NCBI GenBank assembly: GCA_002084805.1
Contig: NBMC01000026.1
Location: forward strand, 1 to 64,000
DNA: 64,000 nt
Direction: 5' to 3'
Source: Spirochaetaceae bacterium 4572_59
Lineage (GTDB): Bacteria; Spirochaetota; Spirochaetia; DSM-2461
The notes under the pieces are model-generated. The model did no database searches. It had not been told where the DNA came from and worked only from the letters and a program-made list of their open reading frames with translations. The translations under genes were made by a program, and so were the position numbers. Of this stretch, positions 55,368-64,000 are shown piece after piece. Numbering within the stretch: the stretch's first letter is position 1; every line of letters begins with the position of its first letter.

Positions 55368-57806
55368 CTAGATATCGTCCATTACTTCTCCGATTTTTCT
55401 GTTTAATTCGTTATACTGATAGGGTTTTCTGATAAATCCGTTAAGTCCTTCTTCCTTCATTGCCAGAAGATCCTCACTCAGTGTAAACCCCGAGGAAATT
55501 ATTACTTTAATATCCTTGTCCAGATTTCTCAAGTCGCGAAAACAATCTTTACCATTCATTCCCGGCATAGTCATATCCAATAATACCAGTTGAATAGAGG
55601 CATTTTCAGTTCGGAAAATATCTAGCGCTTCCAAACCATTCTCAGCTTGAATAACATTCAAATTCATGAGCTCAAGCATCCCCATAGCGGCTTGTCTCAT
55701 GGCAGGTTCATCATCAACCACTAATACTGTTTCATTATTTCCTCTATACTCACCCATTTTTTCATGAGTCGAGAGTAATATCCCGGTCTTTAATGGAAAT
55801 AGTAATTTGAATACTGTTCCTTCTCCAATTTCACTATATACCGTGATTAAACCCTTATGTTGCTTTACAGTTCCGAAAACAGCTGCTAATCCAAGGCCTG
55901 TACCCTTGCCCTGGGGCTGTGTAGTAAAAAAAGGTTCAAAAATCCGGTCCTGAATTGCCTTGGGAATACCACAACCATTATCCCTGATTTCTATTTCTGC
56001 ATATGCCCCTGGTTTAAGAGAGTTAGCAAGAGTTTTAACCATATGGTCTGTTATTTCAATTTGACCTGTCGAAACCCAGAGATCACCACCATCAGGCATA
56101 GCATGAGAGGCATTTATAAACAGATTTAAAAAAGCATTCTGCAGTTGAGACAGATCGCCATTAATCATCAAAGGAGATTCATTAAACTCCTGATGCAGCT
56201 GTATCCGGGGATCGGCTGTATGCACAAATAACGCAAAGGCTTCCTTGAGAGATAAATGAATATCAAGCAAAACCATAACTGAAGAATCATGCCTGGCAAA
56301 CATCAGTAATTTTTCTGTTAAATCAGCGGCTCTACGGCTGGATGTCAGAATCATATCCAGAAATTGAGCCTGTTTGCTGTCTTTTTCAATATAATTTGCC
56401 AAAAGCTCAGCACCACCCATAATACCGCCCAGCATATTATTAAAATCATGGGCGATCCCTCCGGCCAATTCTCCGACAGCCCGCATTTTTTGAGATTGCT
56501 GCAGCTTCTCCCGCATTCTATATTCATCCGTTATATTCCTAAATACGAGGACAACACCAATGACTTCCCCTGTTTCTGTACGGATAGGAGCGGCAGAATC
56601 ATCAATAAGCCATTCTTCTCCTGTCTTACTTTGCAGTATTACCTTATCATCCTGCTTTACGGGGTTTTTGCTTTCAAGAACTTTACTGATAAGAGTGTCT
56701 ACCTTCTGTCTCGTTTTATTATCAATTATCCTGAAAACATCCTCCAGTGGCCATCCTATAATATCTGCTTCATTCCAACCGCATAGTTTTGAAGCCGTAT
56801 GATTCATGGAGGTAATAAATCCTTCTGTATCGCTTGTGATAACCGCTTCGGCTATTGATGCAAGAGTAACTCTTAACTGTTCCCCACTTTTCTGTAATTC
56901 GCTCGTTTTACTGTCTATAAGTCTTCTTAGTAAGTGGTTCCAAAAGATTGAGATAACAAGAAGAATGACAATGCAAAGCAAAGCTGCCGCAATATAGCGG
57001 ATTGTCGGTCTGTAATCCTTTAAATCGTCCAGATCATAGACAGCAAACCACTTTGAGTAAATTTTCTGATACTCTCCTGAACTTTTTAACTGGCTCAACC
57101 CTTCATTTATTAAAGCCAGCAGTTCTACTTCTCCTTTGGGAACGGCTATAGAATAATATCGTTTTAATACAGGAGGGCCGCTTATTTTGATATTTTTAAG
57201 CTTCTCCTCCTTTATAAAAACAACTCCCTGCAAGCGGGAAAGAATAGCGGCATCACCAAGTCCGCGGTTCAGACTTTCCATAACTTCTTCAGCGGTATCA
57301 CACAGAATAAGCCTTTCGGCTATCTGATTATTCATCATAAAATCGAAACCTACATCACTTTTCATAACGATGACAGATTTTTCATAAAGGTCATTTATTG
57401 ATTGAATCGGGGAGTCTTTTCTAACAAAAATAGCATAGGAGGCCACAAAATGAGGAACAGAAAAATCAACCTTTTTCTGCCTTTCTACTGTATTGAACAT
57501 CCCCATTAAAACATCGATTTTACCAGTTTCAAGCTCGTTTCGAACCTTACCCCAGAGATCCAGCTGAATATCAATTTCCAGCCCGACAATCTCTGCCACG
57601 GCTCTCATAATATCTACATTGAATCCTGCGGGCTGGTTATTTTCATCCAGATACTCATAGGGTGGATAAGCATAATCCCCTTTAACCAGAAGAGGACGAT
57701 CAAGCTCTTGAGACCTGCCTGATTCATTTGAATCCTTAACATCCTGAGAAAAAAGAGATGTACAGATAAGAAAAAAAAATGACAGATTGATCAGGATCAG
57801 CCTCAA
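55368..57806 (-). CDS. Hybrid sensor histidine kinase with periplasmic substrate-binding (SBP_bac_3) domain
   Basis: An 812-residue sensor: signal segment (LILINLSFFFLICTSLFSQ), a family-3 solute-binding domain (about 40-255; YPPYEYLDENNQPAGFNVDI) typical for amino acids, a transmembrane helix (about 270-290), a PAS domain (about 305-425), a HisKA domain with the phospho-accepting histidine in GELAGGIAHDFNN, a HATPase_c domain (DNGCGIPK, GKGTGLGLA) and a C-terminal receiver domain (VLVVDDEP, LVLLDMTMPG). The start is the TTG at 57806, seven bases after GGAGG; the ORF extends to a TTG at 57827 without a site. Its cognate output protein is not adjacent. Confidence 0.92.
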   Translation of the reverse strand: MRLILINLSFFFLICTSLFSQDVKDSNESGRSQELDRPLLVKGDYAYPPYEYLDENNQPAGFNVDIMRAVAEIVGLEIDIQLDLWGKVRNELETGKIDVLMGMFNTVERQKKVDFSVPHFVASYAIFVRKDSPIQSINDLYEKSVIVMKSDVGFDFMMNNQIAERLILCDTAEEVMESLNRGLGDAAILSRLQGVVFIKEEKLKNIKISGPPVLKRYYSIAVPKGEVELLALINEGLSQLKSSGEYQKIYSKWFAVYDLDDLKDYRPTIRYIAAALLCIVILLVISIFWNHLLRRLIDSKTSELQKSGEQLRVTLASIAEAVITSDTEGFITSMNHTASKLCGWNEADIIGWPLEDVFRIIDNKTRQKVDTLISKVLESKNPVKQDDKVILQSKTGEEWLIDDSAAPIRTETGEVIGVVLVFRNITDEYRMREKLQQSQKMRAVGELAGGIAHDFNNMLGGIMGGAELLANYIEKDSKQAQFLDMILTSSRRAADLTEKLLMFARHDSSVMVLLDIHLSLKEAFALFVHTADPRIQLHQEFNESPLMINGDLSQLQNAFLNLFINASHAMPDGGDLWVSTGQIEITDHMVKTLANSLKPGAYAEIEIRDNGCGIPKAIQDRIFEPFFTTQPQGKGTGLGLAAVFGTVKQHKGLITVYSEIGEGTVFKLLFPLKTGILLSTHEKMGEYRGNNETVLVVDDEPAMRQAAMGMLELMNLNVIQAENGLEALDIFRTENASIQLVLLDMTMPGMNGKDCFRDLRNLDKDIKVIISSGFTLSEDLLAMKEEGLNGFIRKPYQYNELNRKIGEVMDDI

Positions 57807-57969
57807 TAAAAAACCTCCGCTTGTCAAATCATAGGATGCTACAAGTTTTAATTATATCATTAGGATAATAGATATTTATTCAAAGCTCAAGAAACGGAGA
57901 ATTTTTCGACTAAGGATATTTGAGACAATCCCGAACATCCCGGAGGAGGTTCAGGAATATCTGTAAAAA

Positions 57970-58344
57970 TTAGATTACAGCGATAACTTCAATTTCTACC
58001 AGGGCATCCAAAGGGAGTCTGGCAACTTCAACGGCGCTTCTGGAAGGAAAATCGCCACTGAAAAACTCTTTGTACACTTCATTCATGGCTGCAAAATTGT
58101 TCATGTCGCTCAGGAAAACAGTTGTTTTGAATACTTTATCCATAGAAGAACCAGCTTCTTCAACGATAGATTTAACATTATTAAGAGACTGTCTTGTCTG
58201 CTCAGTGATTGATTCGGGCATTTTACCTGTTTCAATATTAATTGGAAGCTGACCGGAAGTATAAACACTGTTGTTTACAATATTTGCCTGTGAGTAGGGG
58301 CCGATTGCGGCAGGTGCTTTTTTTGTACTGACTATCTTTTTCAT
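57970..58344 (-). CDS. ridA: RidA-family enamine/imine deaminase
   Basis: It hydrolyses reactive 2-aminoacrylate and related enamines to keto acids and ammonia. The 124-residue protein has the family motifs AIGPYSQAN, SGQLPIN, FPSRSAVEVARLPLDALVEIEVIAV (with the substrate-binding arginine). The ATG at 58344 lies five bases after GGAGG. Its upstream neighbour is diaminopropionate ammonia-lyase, whose product is aminoacrylate-type, so the pairing is functionally sensible. The 142 bases downstream hold no clear terminator. Confidence 0.93.
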   Translation of the reverse strand: MKKIVSTKKAPAAIGPYSQANIVNNSVYTSGQLPINIETGKMPESITEQTRQSLNNVKSIVEEAGSSMDKVFKTTVFLSDMNNFAAMNEVYKEFFSGDFPSRSAVEVARLPLDALVEIEVIAVI

Positions 58345-58364
58345 ATGTTCCTCCAAAGTTTTAC

Positions 58365-58378
58365 GCGGATTATACCGC
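58365..58378 (-). promoter_or_regulatory. TATAAT box of ridA inside a GCGG/CCGC palindrome
   Basis: On the minus strand a perfect TATAAT is flanked by GCGG and CCGC, making a 14-base palindrome about 20 bases before the ridA start. A -35 element is weak. This suggests ridA has its own promoter and that a dimeric repressor may cover the -10 box. Confidence 0.4.
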
Positions 58379-58436
58379 TTTAATTCAAATAATTACTATA
58401 AAAACAACCACAAGTCTTAATGCTGATGGTGGTAGT

Positions 58437-59648
58437 TTATTCAGCTCCATAATAGATAATATCTTTATAGTTGTCAGGATCTGTATCACCTTCTGTGTTA
58501 AACAAAAGTACGACAGAGTCCTTATCAAGACCCAAATGGTCTCTTACTTCACTCAGTTCATTTCTTCTCATCAGAAAATCCAGTAAACCAATTCCAACAG
58601 ATCCGGATTCACCTGATACAATTTTTTTGTCTTTCCCCCGCGGGCAGGCTAACAGACGCATTCCTACTGCAGAAATGAAATCGGGACAGGCAAAATATAC
58701 AGAAGCAAAATCCCTCAGGATTTCCCATGTAACCAGATTTGGTTCCCCACAGGCTAATCCTGCCATAATGGTATTATGGTCCCCTTTTACAGCATGAGGC
58801 TTCCCGTCATTGGTCATGGCAGATTTATAGATACAGGCCGCGTTATTAGGCTCTACAATGGCAGTCACCGGATAGTTTTCTTTAAATTTATTAACATAAT
58901 ATCCTAAAACACCACCAGCCATCGCTCCAACCCCTGCCTGCAGGAAGAGATGAGTCGGCCTATCAATTCCTGCTGCCTCTAATTGCTTTTGAGCCTCGTC
59001 AGCCATAGTCATATAGCCCTGGGATATCCAGTTTGGAATTTTTTCATATCCTTCAAAGCCTGTATCCTGAACAAGGATCCAACCGTTTTCATCGCCGGTT
59101 TTTGAAGCAAGTCTTACAGCATCATCATAGTTCAGGTCTGTTACATGAATCTCCGCACCGGCCTTTCTGATAGCCTCGACCCTTGTTTCAGCCGCCCCCT
59201 TAGGCAGGAAGACAACAGAGCGACAGCCGATTCTTGAGGCGGCCCAGGCAACTCCCCGTCCATGGTTACCGTCAGTAGCTGTAACAAAGACAATATCTTT
59301 AATTTGATCATACACTTCTTTTGTTTTCAGATAGTCAAAACTTATCTCTGAGATATTCTTGCCAATCTTTTCACAAATCACCTGGGCAATGGAATATGTC
59401 CCCCCCAGAGCCTTGAAGGCATTCAGGCCGAAACGGAAAGACTCATCCTTGACGTATATTCCCTTAACACCCATATCCTGAGCCAGAGTATCCAGACTGA
59501 CCAGAGGTGTTTCTGAGTATTCATCTATGGTTTTATGGAAATTAGTAACTTTCTGAACTTCCTTACTGTTAAAGAGTTCAGGATAAGCTTTATAATTTTT
59601 TTCTGTAGCAACAGCTTTAATTCTGAATGCTTCATCAAATATCTTCAT
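58437..59648 (-). CDS. dpaL: Diaminopropionate ammonia-lyase
   Basis: A pyridoxal-phosphate enzyme that breaks 2,3-diaminopropionate into pyruvate and two ammonia. The 403-residue sequence shows the PLP lysine (K79 in RFGLNAFKALGG), TATDGNHGRGVAWAASRIG, the glycine-rich phosphate loop LQAGVGAMAGG and the late motif SGESGSVGIGLLD, all as in E. coli YgeX. GGAGG lies six bases before the ATG. It is preceded by a -24/-12 promoter and two palindromes, and followed by ridA. Confidence 0.92.
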   Translation of the reverse strand: MKIFDEAFRIKAVATEKNYKAYPELFNSKEVQKVTNFHKTIDEYSETPLVSLDTLAQDMGVKGIYVKDESFRFGLNAFKALGGTYSIAQVICEKIGKNISEISFDYLKTKEVYDQIKDIVFVTATDGNHGRGVAWAASRIGCRSVVFLPKGAAETRVEAIRKAGAEIHVTDLNYDDAVRLASKTGDENGWILVQDTGFEGYEKIPNWISQGYMTMADEAQKQLEAAGIDRPTHLFLQAGVGAMAGGVLGYYVNKFKENYPVTAIVEPNNAACIYKSAMTNDGKPHAVKGDHNTIMAGLACGEPNLVTWEILRDFASVYFACPDFISAVGMRLLACPRGKDKKIVSGESGSVGIGLLDFLMRRNELSEVRDHLGLDKDSVVLLFNTEGDTDPDNYKDIIYYGAE

Positions 59649-59692
59649 ATTAATCCTCCATGAATGTTATAAATATAATTATACAAACACTA

Positions 59693-59709
59693 TGCAATCA
59701 CTATGCCAA
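59693..59709 (-). promoter_or_regulatory. Sigma-54 (-24/-12) promoter of dpaL
   Basis: On the minus strand TTGGCATAGTGATTGCA has GG and GC separated by exactly ten bases, and matches TGGCAC-N5-TTGCA apart from one T at the -24 side. It is 45 bases before the dpaL ATG. Confidence 0.8.
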
Positions 59710-59791
59710 CTCATTTATTGCCAGTTTTTTTGTTTTTTTGGCTACAATGAGAGAGAATCTGCCTGGATAAAGGGATATTTCGAACAAGAGT

Positions 59792-59804
59792 TATCATTTT
59801 GATA
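59792..59804. promoter_or_regulatory. Upstream activator palindrome A
   Basis: TATCA-TTT-TGATA, perfectly palindromic. It lies about 90 bases upstream of the -24/-12 promoter and 19 bases, centre to centre, from palindrome B. Confidence 0.6.
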
Positions 59805-59809
59805 TATCA

Positions 59810-59824
59810 TTATCATATTGATAA
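59810..59824. promoter_or_regulatory. Upstream activator palindrome B
   Basis: TTATCA-TAT-TGATAA, the same TATCA-N3-TGATA core as palindrome A, extended by one base on each side. It abuts the stop of the sigma-54 activator gene. The pair is the expected layout for a dimeric enhancer-binding protein. Confidence 0.6.
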
Positions 59825-59826
59825 TC

Positions 59827-61563
59827 TCATAACGTTTGTTCCAGCTGATATTTTTTGATTTTTCGGTAGAGAGTCGCGATTCCGATACCCAGCTTTTCTG
59901 CGATAATTTTTTTGGCATCTATATCCCAGCCATAAAGGCTAAGCGCTCTCTCTATAAGCTTACGTTCCATGGCCTCCAGATTGAAATCCTGTATTTCAAA
60001 GTTCAAAGCGCTGGTTTTTATCTTTTTTGGAAGAAAATCTGCATTCAGAACCCCCCCCCGGGGAAGCATAACAATGACATACTCGATGGTATTCTGTAGT
60101 TCTCGGACATTACCGGGCCACACATACTCTTCCACAGCTTCCCAGAAATTGTCCTCAATCCCGACAACTTCCTTTTGAAACAACTCTGAAAATTTCTGAA
60201 TGAAAAAGAGAGTCAACTGCCGGATATCCCCCTCACGTTCACGAAGAGGAGGGAGTTGCAGGGGAATAACATTCAGCCTGTAATACAGATCGTCACGGAA
60301 GGTTTTTTCAGAAATCATGGCTTCCAGATCTTTATTGGTAGCCGTAATCACGCGGACGTCTATGGGGATATTCCGGGTAGAACCAATACGGGTAATTTCT
60401 CTCTCTTCCAAAGCCCTTAAAAGCTTTACCTGGAGATAGAGAGGCATATCCCCCACTTCATCCAGAAAAAGAGTTCCCTTATCCGCCAATTCGAATTTTC
60501 CGATTTTCCCTTTTGGATTGGCTCCGGTAAAAGCCCCTTTGTCATAACCGAACAACTCACTTTCTATCAGGTGTTCAGGAATAGCACCGCAATTAACAGC
60601 AACAAAGGGGGCCCTATGACTTTCTTCATGAAGAGCTCTTGCCAATAGCTCCTTTCCTGTGCCGCTTTCTCCTGTTATGAGTACGGTTGAATTGGTTTTT
60701 GCAACCATCTTCACTTTCTCTTTCAGTTTGTGAATTTGCGGAGATTTCCCCCTTGTCCTTTCAAGGCCGATTTTCTGCTGTGTCGTTGTAATTGACAGGG
60801 CATAGGAACGAACCATATCGGCATCCTTCAAGAGAAAGAGATCATGATAATCATCCATTTTAATCTCAAATTTCTTACCAATAAAAGTATGAACAGTTTC
60901 ACCAACTGTTATTTGATACTCTTCCTCATCCAAAACAAAATGACCTGTTGCTTTAATATTAATGGGAGCATTTTTATTATATCCCCCGAAATTAAGCATT
61001 TTCTCAGCGATATCATTCATATTCTGTATACATGAATGCTTATCCAGTACAAGCACACCCTGATCAATTCTATTATTTATCTTCTTCAGAAGATCCAGAA
61101 AGATCAGATTCTTATGGTTTTCAATTTTTTCTCCCGCCTTGGATGAAATAAGCTCGGAGATTTGTCCCGAAAATTCTACAAAAGTTTTGAAGTTATTCAG
61201 AAGATGCCTTTTTTGTTCTTCCGTAAAACAGACAAAACCGATAACACCTATCACCCTTGTTCCGATTTTAATGGGAGTACTTATTTCATAAACCTCTTCA
61301 CAATCACCAAACTTCGGACACTTGATACAAACAGGATCCACACCGGGATTCTCGATAATCTGCATGCGCCCCGACCGGATAACCTGATCATAGGCACATC
61401 CCTCATGGGCCATGGTTTCATTAACCTTATTTTTAAAGGCTCCTGTGCCGGAAATCCGTTCAAGAGAATCATCTGCAATTTCAACATCGAGTTTCAGAAC
61501 ATCAGACAGGACTGTGGCATATTTTTCAACTGAATCCTGTATATTCTTTAGAATCTTTTCCAT
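59827..61563 (-). CDS. Sigma-54-dependent activator with cysteine-containing sensor domain
   Basis: A 578-residue enhancer-binding protein. N-terminal sensor (about 1-140) with Cys56, Cys79, Cys82 and Cys88 (C-I-K-C-x5-C), a PAS-like region (about 160-250), an AAA+ domain with Walker A GESGTGKE (298-305) and the sigma-54-contacting GAFTGA (343-348), and a Fis-type helix-turn-helix (about 550-575; [18 protein letters not shown]). It resembles regulators such as YgeV/PrdR near amino-acid catabolic genes. GAGG is nine bases before the ATG. It lies directly upstream of dpaL, with its presumed sites between. Confidence 0.93.
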   Translation of the reverse strand: MEKILKNIQDSVEKYATVLSDVLKLDVEIADDSLERISGTGAFKNKVNETMAHEGCAYDQVIRSGRMQIIENPGVDPVCIKCPKFGDCEEVYEISTPIKIGTRVIGVIGFVCFTEEQKRHLLNNFKTFVEFSGQISELISSKAGEKIENHKNLIFLDLLKKINNRIDQGVLVLDKHSCIQNMNDIAEKMLNFGGYNKNAPINIKATGHFVLDEEEYQITVGETVHTFIGKKFEIKMDDYHDLFLLKDADMVRSYALSITTTQQKIGLERTRGKSPQIHKLKEKVKMVAKTNSTVLITGESGTGKELLARALHEESHRAPFVAVNCGAIPEHLIESELFGYDKGAFTGANPKGKIGKFELADKGTLFLDEVGDMPLYLQVKLLRALEEREITRIGSTRNIPIDVRVITATNKDLEAMISEKTFRDDLYYRLNVIPLQLPPLREREGDIRQLTLFFIQKFSELFQKEVVGIEDNFWEAVEEYVWPGNVRELQNTIEYVIVMLPRGGVLNADFLPKKIKTSALNFEIQDFNLEAMERKLIERALSLYGWDIDAKKIIAEKLGIGIATLYRKIKKYQLEQTL

Positions 61564-61578
61564 CAGAATAGACCTCTG

Positions 61579-62892
61579 TTACTTTCTGGTACGGGTAGGT
61601 CGCCTGGAAGACATATTTTTCTTTCCAGCAGAACCAGATCTGCTGGAACCACTGATCTCATCCGCATCGGATCTTTTTTTGGAAGGAAATCGTTCTGATT
61701 TATGCTTTTTTTTCTCCATATCCGTATCTTTCTGATTCTTGCCTAAAATCGTGTTGATATCATACTTGGGCTCAAATCCGGGAATAATCTCACTGGGGAT
61801 CTCATACTTTAATATCTTCTCAATTTTCTTCAACTGATTCTTCTCTGAAAAGGAAACCAGAGAGATAGCTGTTCCGGATTTTCCGGCACGGCCGGTTCTT
61901 CCAATACGGTGAATATAATCCTCGGGTATTTGAGGAAGTTCAAAGTTCACCACATAACTCAAATCATCCAGATCGATTCCTCTGGCGGCAACATCGGTTG
62001 CAATCAAAGCCTGGAGATCACCTGTTTTAAAGTTTTTCAAAGCCCTGTTCCGGGCGCCCTGGCTCTTATCACCATGAATGGCTAATGAGGGGATTCCGGC
62101 TTTCAGCAACTGAGAGGCCAGCCGGTCCGCACTGTGTTTTGTTTTTACAAAGATCAGCACCTGATACCACTGCCCTTCCTTAATAAGATGGAGCAGCAGA
62201 TCATAACGTTGTCCTTTATCCACATAGTGCAGGATCTGTTTAACATCTGCGGCGGCAGCATTTCTTTTTGCCACCTCTATCATAACAGGATTCTTCAGAA
62301 TTTTCTTTGCAAGAGATTCAACTTCCTGACTATAGGTAGCGGAAAAAAGCAGATTCTGGCTCTTCTTTGTAAGGGTCTCTATAATAGTTTTTATATCATT
62401 GATAAATCCCATATCTAGCATACGGTCTGCTTCATCAAGAACCAGAAGTCTTATCTCTGAAAGATCCACACTATCCTTCAGGATATGATCCATCAAACGT
62501 CCGGGAGTGGCAATAACGATATCTGTACCATTTTTCAGATTTGTGACCTGGGAACTCATTTTGACACCCCCAAAGACTTTTGTAATCGAAAGATCCAAAA
62601 ATTGTCCATAACTCTTAAAACTTTCCGCCACCTGATCCGCCAACTCTCTGGTAGGGGTCAGGATAAGAGATCTTGGAGCACAGGAAGGCCCTGCAGTTTT
62701 ATTAAGCAGCTGCAATACAGGAAGGGCAAAAGCAGCGGTTTTTCCGGTACCCGTTTGGGCTCCACCCATAATATCACGACCATCTAGAATAGCTGGAATG
62801 GCCTGAGCCTGTATGGGCGTGGTATCTTTATATCCTCTGGATTTTACTCCTTTAAGGATCTCCGGTTTTAAACCTAATTTCTCAAATTTCAA
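61579..62892 (-). CDS. RhlE-like DEAD-box RNA helicase
   Basis: All helicase motifs are present: Q motif TTPIQAQAIP, motif I AQTGTGKTAAF, Ia PTRELADQ, II VLDEADRMLDMG, III FSATYS, V ATDVAARGIDL and VI HRIGRTGRAGKSG. A basic, serine- and lysine-rich tail of about 60 residues (about 378-437) follows, typical for RhlE-type enzymes that bind RNA non-specifically. The start is TTG with TAGGAG upstream. The activator gene starts 15 bases after its stop, so read-through is possible. Confidence 0.92.
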   Translation of the reverse strand: MKFEKLGLKPEILKGVKSRGYKDTTPIQAQAIPAILDGRDIMGGAQTGTGKTAAFALPVLQLLNKTAGPSCAPRSLILTPTRELADQVAESFKSYGQFLDLSITKVFGGVKMSSQVTNLKNGTDIVIATPGRLMDHILKDSVDLSEIRLLVLDEADRMLDMGFINDIKTIIETLTKKSQNLLFSATYSQEVESLAKKILKNPVMIEVAKRNAAAADVKQILHYVDKGQRYDLLLHLIKEGQWYQVLIFVKTKHSADRLASQLLKAGIPSLAIHGDKSQGARNRALKNFKTGDLQALIATDVAARGIDLDDLSYVVNFELPQIPEDYIHRIGRTGRAGKSGTAISLVSFSEKNQLKKIEKILKYEIPSEIIPGFEPKYDINTILGKNQKDTDMEKKKHKSERFPSKKRSDADEISGSSRSGSAGKKNMSSRRPTRTRK

Positions 62893-63084
62893 AAAAATCT
62901 CCTACCCTGTGCGGTCTTATATAAAGTTTTACTGAAACTGAAAATACCATTTGAGAGAAGAAATGTATAGTTGCTATATTTTCAGATGCTTATAATTTTT
63001 CTGATTTCCCTTTTTCTCATCTCATAGAAAGCGAAACAAGAGCTTTTTCAGAAAAATATCTCAAAACCTGAACTGTGTCATATT

Positions 63085-63113
63085 TTGAAACAGAAAGCTC
63101 ATGCTATTATGAT
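63085..63113 (+). promoter_or_regulatory. Candidate promoter of the pyrimidine phosphorylase gene
   Basis: TTGAAA (63085-63090) and TATGAT (63108-63113) are 17 bases apart, 54 bases before the start codon, in the divergent gap between the helicase and phosphorylase genes. The rest of this 275-base gap is AT-rich without recognised elements. Confidence 0.5.
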
Positions 63114-63167
63114 TTATCAGTGAGGAAACTCATGCCGTATATGTTAATTATGTTGAGGAGTAAGACT

Positions 63168-64000
63168 ATGAGAATTTATGATCTGATTAAGAAGAAAAGA
63201 GATGGAAAAGAATTAAGCAAAGAGGAAATTTCTTTTTTCGTCCAGGAATATACAAATGAGAACATACCAGACTATCAGGCAGCAGCCATGCTAATGGCAA
63301 TGTTTCTTAAAAAAATGAATAAGCGGGAAACCGTAGATTTGACTGATGCAATTCTGCATTCGGGAGAACAGATTAACCTCGATTCCATCGAAGGTGTTAA
63401 AGTGGATAAACACAGTACCGGCGGTGTGGGCGATACCACGACCCTAATTGTAGGACCTCTGGTTGCGTCCTGCGATGTTCCTCTTGCCAAAATGTCAGGA
63501 CGAGGTTTGGGACATACCGGAGGGACCCTTGATAAACTGGAATCTATTGAGGGGTTCAAAATTGATGTATCCATGGAGAAATTTGTTGATCTAGTAAATA
63601 CCAATAAGATTGCCGTTATCAGCCAGACAAAGAATGTGGCTCCTGCCGATAAAAAACTGTATCATCTGCGTGATGTCACTGCGACAGTCGATAGTATGCC
63701 CCTCATAGCTAGCAGCATTATGAGTAAAAAGTTGGCGTCCGGCAGTGATGCCATCCTTCTTGATGTTAAGGTAGGTAGCGGTGCTTTTATGAAAGGCATA
63801 GATGAGGCCAGCGAGTTGGCCTCAGAAATGGTTGATATTGGGAAAAGCATGGGCCGTGATACTATTGCAGTCATCACTGATATGAATCAGCCCTTGGGTA
63901 ATGCCATTGGTAATGCCCTGGAAGTTAAGGAAGCCATAGAAATTCTCAAAGGCGAAGGTCCTGAAGATATTACGAAGCTGTGCCTGGAGCTATCTGCTCA
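63168..64000 (+). CDS. Pyrimidine-nucleoside (thymidine) phosphorylase, 5' part
   Basis: It cleaves thymidine or uridine with phosphate. The sequence starts [20 protein letters not shown] and carries the family signature [13 protein letters not shown] and [17 protein letters not shown], then VGSGAFMK. These are the phosphate- and base-binding parts of the enzyme. GAGGAG lies seven bases before the ATG. The frame is open to the end of the window, so about one third to 40 per cent of the protein is missing here. Pdp and DeoA types cannot be separated from this part alone. Confidence 0.92.
   Translation, partial: MRIYDLIKKKRDGKELSKEEISFFVQEYTNENIPDYQAAAMLMAMFLKKMNKRETVDLTDAILHSGEQINLDSIEGVKVDKHSTGGVGDTTTLIVGPLVASCDVPLAKMSGRGLGHTGGTLDKLESIEGFKIDVSMEKFVDLVNTNKIAVISQTKNVAPADKKLYHLRDVTATVDSMPLIASSIMSKKLASGSDAILLDVKVGSGAFMKGIDEASELASEMVDIGKSMGRDTIAVITDMNQPLGNAIGNALEVKEAIEILKGEGPEDITKLCLELSA

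Noticed and set aside
57828-57969. Terminator between ridA and the kinase gene
   Set aside because: A partial CCTGAAC/GTTCGGG pairing exists but there is no T-run after it.

Overview
The window looks like chromosomal DNA from a free-living or host-associated spirochaete. The indications are an archaeal/V-type ATPase operon in the order E, DUF2764-like, A, B, D, I, K; the block HD-phosphodiesterase, ybeY, tlyC, TPR; uvrA next to an LptD-like barrel; folD next to a small outer-membrane barrel; and many TPR proteins and lipoproteins. I recall similar neighbourhoods from Treponema, but no search was run. The content is mostly housekeeping. No tRNA, rRNA, CRISPR array, insertion sequence or prophage was recognised. 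No gene-free stretch exceeds 300 bases; the largest (63.0 kb, about 275 b) holds a divergent promoter region. TTG and GTG starts are frequent, so several starts were chosen by ribosome-binding-site position.

Layout. 0-5 kb: a truncated-looking PAS protein, a DTW-domain tRNA-modification enzyme, a flavin-binding protein, a diguanylate cyclase with a small secreted barrel, a MocA-like nucleotidyltransferase and NrnA. 5-13.4 kb: a lipoprotein, then a minus-strand envelope group (LCP, LapA-like, SPOR), FolD, and a plus-strand barrel/lipoprotein pair ending in a strong terminator. 13.4-20 kb: a phosphoribosyltransferase and a minus-strand run with a flavodoxin-like protein, PpiC/SurA-like foldase, NusB, a TPR protein, methionine aminopeptidase and HtrA. 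20-23.5 kb: gap-pgk-tpiA-secG with a good promoter and a terminator; pgk lacks about 19 residues of its C-terminal catalytic region. 23.5-29.2 kb: an orphan PhoH N-terminal domain, PgpH-like HD protein, YbeY, TlyC/CorC and a TPR protein. 29.3-37.6 kb: ispG, TPR, uvrA, lptD. 37.6-45.2 kb: the V-ATPase operon, led by an unknown 116-residue protein whose translation-start region is tandemly duplicated. 45-55 kb: small lipoproteins, RsgA, MurI, a zinc ribbon, a pentapeptide-repeat protein, an MBL-fold protein, RluD, YggS, UvrB and a second HtrA. 55-63 kb: a hybrid histidine kinase with a substrate-binding-protein sensor, RidA, diaminopropionate ammonia-lyase, its likely sigma-54 activator, and a DEAD-box helicase. 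63-64 kb: the 5' part of a pyrimidine-nucleoside phosphorylase.

How genes work together. The clearest regulatory unit is at 57.9-61.6 kb. A sigma-54 activator with a cysteine-containing sensor is followed by two TATCA-N3-TGATA palindromes, a -24/-12 promoter, diaminopropionate ammonia-lyase (which makes a reactive enamine) and RidA (which hydrolyses such enamines). The V-ATPase K subunit keeps residues associated with sodium binding, which suggests a sodium-coupled pump. The points most worth checking are the pgk deletion, the sigma-54 circuit, the duplicated start region of the ATPase operon and the orphan PhoH domain.
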